Shown piece after piece: positions 62,193-64,000 of a stretch of DNA of 64,000 bases. The notes beneath the pieces are model-generated. The model made no database searches and was not told where the DNA came from. It was given only the letters and a program-made list of their open reading frames with translations. The stretch covers positions 124,001-188,000 of the forward strand of contig JBJXGO010000010.1 in the NCBI GenBank assembly GCA_046160345.1, in the 5' to 3' direction. Numbering within the stretch: position 1 is the first letter of the stretch; every line of letters begins with the position of its first letter. Position numbers and translations under genes: made by a program. Source of the stretch: M3007 sp046160345 (GTDB lineage: Bacteria; Bacteroidota; Bacteroidia; Chitinophagales; Saprospiraceae).

Positions 62193-62200
62193 CAAAAGTA
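62193..62200 (-). promoter_or_regulatory. Possible -7 element for the T9SS protein gene
   Basis: TACTTTTG (minus strand) matches TAnnTTTG, 28 bases upstream of the ATG at 62164. No clear -33 element was found. Confidence 0.4.
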
Positions 62201-62313
62201 TTCAGAATCCTGGTTCCGGGGCCTAAAAACTTGAGAAAAGGACGTACAGTCTCCTGAATATCCTCAACAAGTTTTCTCACTTTTGCAGCTGCCATTTGTC
62301 TGGATCCTCTCTC

Positions 62314-63069
62314 ATGAAAAAACTTCGCGCCTTCTGCCGCTTGTTATATTTTGCGTTTTATAGTACATTTATTGTATCTCAAATTATCCTTTCCAGCCTG
62401 TTTTTTGGCGCGGATATTCGGCGATCCATGCGAATACGCCAACGGTGGGCACAACAATTATTGCATGTTTTAGGTATCAGGATAAGAAAAATAGGCACCG
62501 CACCCGATTTTCCCTGCATAATTATGAGCAACCACCGCTCGTATCTTGACCCGATAGTTATATTGCACGATTGCAATGTCTATGCCGTTTCCAAGGCAGA
62601 AGTCGCCAAGTGGCCTATTATCGGGTATGGAGCAAAAGTGGGCGGTGTCTTGTTTTTAAAACGCGAAAATATTGAAAGTCGAAAACTAACCCTTCAAGAG
62701 ATAGCGGAAAAACTAAAGGAGGGGTTTCCAGTTTTGCTTTTCCCGGAAGGCACGACGCATTCTGAGCCGGTAACCGCTACTTTCAAACCGGGAGGCTTCA
62801 AATTGGCTGCCAAAGAACAGGTGCCTATAGTTCCAGTTGCAATTGATTTTGCCTCTACTGCCGACCATTGGATTGGAAAAGACACTTTTTTGCCCCATTT
62901 TATGCGTCGATTTGGCGAAAAAACTATCCCCGTACAATTGCGCTATGGTGAGCCTATTTGGGGAGACGACCCACAAATTTTGCTTCAAACGGCGAAATCG
63001 TGGATTGATAGCGAACTAGTTGAGATAAAGCATCGTTTTGACCTCGAAGCCAGGTTAAGGACAAAATGA
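62314..63069 (+). CDS. plsC: 1-acyl-sn-glycerol-3-phosphate acyltransferase
   Basis: I use the ATG at 62314 (MKKLRAFCRLLYFAF), giving 251 residues. The acyltransferase motif HX4D is His74-Asp79 in SNHRSYLDPIV, and the substrate-binding block is LLFPEGTTHSE. A hydrophobic N-terminal segment (about 8-32) anchors it to the inner membrane. PlsC adds the second acyl chain to lysophosphatidic acid, making phosphatidic acid for phospholipids. A lyso-lipid acyltransferase of related type (such as for ornithine lipids) cannot be excluded. It is divergent from the T9SS gene. Confidence 0.85.
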   Translation: MKKLRAFCRLLYFAFYSTFIVSQIILSSLFFGADIRRSMRIRQRWAQQLLHVLGIRIRKIGTAPDFPCIIMSNHRSYLDPIVILHDCNVYAVSKAEVAKWPIIGYGAKVGGVLFLKRENIESRKLTLQEIAEKLKEGFPVLLFPEGTTHSEPVTATFKPGGFKLAAKEQVPIVPVAIDFASTADHWIGKDTFLPHFMRRFGEKTIPVQLRYGEPIWGDDPQILLQTAKSWIDSELVEIKHRFDLEARLRTK

Positions 63070-63090
63070 AAAAGGATTTTGGCCGCATGT

Positions 63091-63120
63091 TTTGAAAAAC
63101 GGCCAGCTTCCATACCTTTG
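63091..63120 (+). promoter_or_regulatory. Bacteroidota-type promoter of the tRNA gene
   Basis: TTTG at 63091-63094, an 18-base spacer and TACCTTTG at 63113-63120 match the -33/-7 pattern of the Bacteroidota primary sigma factor. The -7 box ends 11 bases before the tRNA. Confidence 0.75.
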
Positions 63121-63131
63121 CAACTCGAAAT

Positions 63132-63203
63132 GGCTCCATAGTTCAACGGATAGAATGGGAGTTTCCGGAACTTCTGATAGTGGTTCGATTCCACTTGGAG
63201 CTA
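63132..63203 (+). tRNA. tRNA-Arg (anticodon CCG)
   Basis: The 72-nt sequence folds as a cloverleaf. The acceptor arm is GGCTCCA with TGGAGCT (one G-U pair at the end). The D-arm lies in GTTCAACGGATAGAAT. The anticodon stem is GGAGT/ACTTC with loop TTCCGGA, anticodon CCG. The variable loop is TGATA, and the T-arm is AGTGG/CCACT with TTCGATT. The CCA end is not encoded. It reads the rare CGG arginine codon. Confidence 0.95.
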
Positions 63204-63210
63204 CTTAACC

Positions 63211-63246
63211 ATCCCCCATCAGTATCGTGCTGACGGGGGATTTTTT
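63211..63246 (+). terminator. Intrinsic terminator after tRNA-Arg
   Basis: ATCCCCCATCAG and CTGACGGGGGAT form a stem with one A/C mismatch and a 7-base loop, followed by T6. It lies 7 bp after the tRNA and 10 bp before the next ATG. Confidence 0.85.
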
Positions 63247-63256
63247 CTAAAGAATT

Positions 63257-63841
63257 ATGAGAACCAACATCATACTCGGCATTCTCGTTGTCGCCCTGGG
63301 CATAATGACTTGCAAAAATTTTCAAAAAACAAAGGCGCCTGAAGCATCAACTACTCAGGCGACAGAAGAAAAACAATTGGGATTTCGCGCTTCTCACGTC
63401 ATCGATGGCGAAAGAGCGGATACGGTACAAGGCACGCTTCAAATAAAAAAAGCGCCTAAAATGGTTGAGGTGCCTGTGGATGTGCTGCCGCCTCCTTCGG
63501 CCAGCAAAAAAGCATACCTTAGCACAGGCTGGTGGCATTTAAACATGGCTTTTCAGCCAAGTGACACGACTATCCATCAGCAATATCAGTCTAAATGGTT
63601 GAAGTTTCGAGAGGACCAAACATTTGATGTGCTGATAAAAGGAAAGGTCGTAGATACGGGTCGATGGAATTTTGACTCAGACAAAAAGGAAATCCTCCTG
63701 GCTTGCAAAGACCCCTATATCAACAACTCCTGGGGAGTACAAGACAAGGGTTATGTAATGATCTGGAAGGGCAATACCTCGCTCAACGTAACGGGTATCC
63801 AGGTGCGGGTAGTAGGACAACGAGAAACACCCACCTGGTAA
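63257..63841 (+). CDS. Unknown lipoprotein with lipocalin-like C-terminal domain
   Basis: The 194-residue protein has a lipoprotein signal (IILGILVVALGIMTC). A low-complexity, Ala/Thr/Lys-rich linker (about 20-75) with a proline-rich PVDVLPPPS segment is followed by a small beta-rich domain (about 88-190; GWWHLNMAFQPSD, WLKFREDQTFDVLIKGK, GRWNFDSDKKEILLAC) of lipocalin-like character. No specific function is known. It stands alone after the tRNA terminator, which may also limit transcription into it. Confidence 0.75.
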   Translation: MRTNIILGILVVALGIMTCKNFQKTKAPEASTTQATEEKQLGFRASHVIDGERADTVQGTLQIKKAPKMVEVPVDVLPPPSASKKAYLSTGWWHLNMAFQPSDTTIHQQYQSKWLKFREDQTFDVLIKGKVVDTGRWNFDSDKKEILLACKDPYINNSWGVQDKGYVMIWKGNTSLNVTGIQVRVVGQRETPTW

Positions 63842-63969
63842 CCCCTACCCTATGGTCCTTTTGAAAGCGATCGAATTGTACGATCTATTGAATCGATTCA
63901 AAGTCAAACGATCGGGAAAGTTGAAACCGTCAAAACCACTTTGCGGCGACTATAATAACCTACTATTTT

Positions 63970-64000
63970 ATGGCTGTCAACAATTTTTCGGATGTCATTG
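63970..64000 (+). CDS. Possible 5' end of a gene cut by the window edge
   Basis: An ATG at 63970 opens a frame of ten visible codons (MAVNNFSDVI) to the edge. The 128 bp between the previous stop (63841) and this ATG hold no gene. No product can be named. Confidence 0.35.
   Translation, partial: MAVNNFSDVI

Overview
The window looks like a chromosomal segment of a Bacteroidota bacterium, most likely of the Saprospiria (Saprospiraceae-like) group. The reasons are three secreted proteins with C-terminal type IX secretion (T9SS) sorting domains, a Bacteroidota-type promoter (TTTG, 18-base spacer, TAnnTTTG) in front of the tRNA, few Shine-Dalgarno-like sites, and typical families of that phylum (long deoxyribose-phosphate aldolase, PreT/PreA, THIVGG-type surface proteins). 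The genus call is inference. No rRNA, integrase, transposase, CRISPR array or replication origin was seen.

Layout. 2-340: 3' end of a PLP-dependent arginine-decarboxylase-like gene. 492-8311: a tight five-gene secreted/membrane cluster of planctomycete-type families (PSCyt1/DUF1549/DUF1553, DUF1501, beta-propeller, chitobiase-C-like protein, membrane cytochrome with leucine-rich repeats). 8317-10668: an SRPBCC protein and a TPR-DUF2971 fusion on the minus strand. 10708-15231: a two-subunit NAD-dependent formate dehydrogenase on the minus strand. 15675-18095: a galactose-oxidase-like copper radical oxidase with all catalytic residues. 18127-37731: a plus-strand catabolic cluster of about 20 kb. 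37814-45609: two large T9SS surface proteins (one with a clan GH-A-like catalytic core) around a small membrane-anchored protein. 45913-64000: housekeeping and mixed genes (SMC, DUF3137, NlpC/P60, PBP4-type peptidase, amino-acid permease, DUF2071, GcvP, GT-C-like glycosyltransferase, T9SS protein, PlsC, tRNA-Arg(CCG), lipoprotein).

The 18-38 kb cluster gives a complete route. Cytidine deaminase, uridine phosphorylase and purine-nucleoside phosphorylase release bases and (deoxy)ribose-1-phosphate. DeoB and DeoC take the sugar to glyceraldehyde-3-phosphate and acetaldehyde, and a two-domain aldehyde dehydrogenase can oxidise the aldehyde. An NCS1 permease imports bases; PreT/PreA, dihydropyrimidinase and beta-ureidopropionase open the pyrimidine ring to beta-alanine (or beta-aminoisobutyrate). 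A class III aminotransferase and MmsA then yield acetyl-CoA (or propionyl-CoA). No transcription regulator lies in or beside the cluster.

The least explained features also sit in this cluster. One is a SIR2-like protein translationally coupled to the permease. The second is a small four-helix-bundle (IVS/S23-type) gene whose stop codon lies inside a repeat arm and which is flanked by inverted repeats of the GGTTATTGGTTGATTGG type. The same repeats, without the gene, fill two other stop-to-start junctions of the cluster, and one copy has become a 7 x 15 bp tandem array ending next to a start codon. Together these look like a gene-carrying element and its miniature derivatives.
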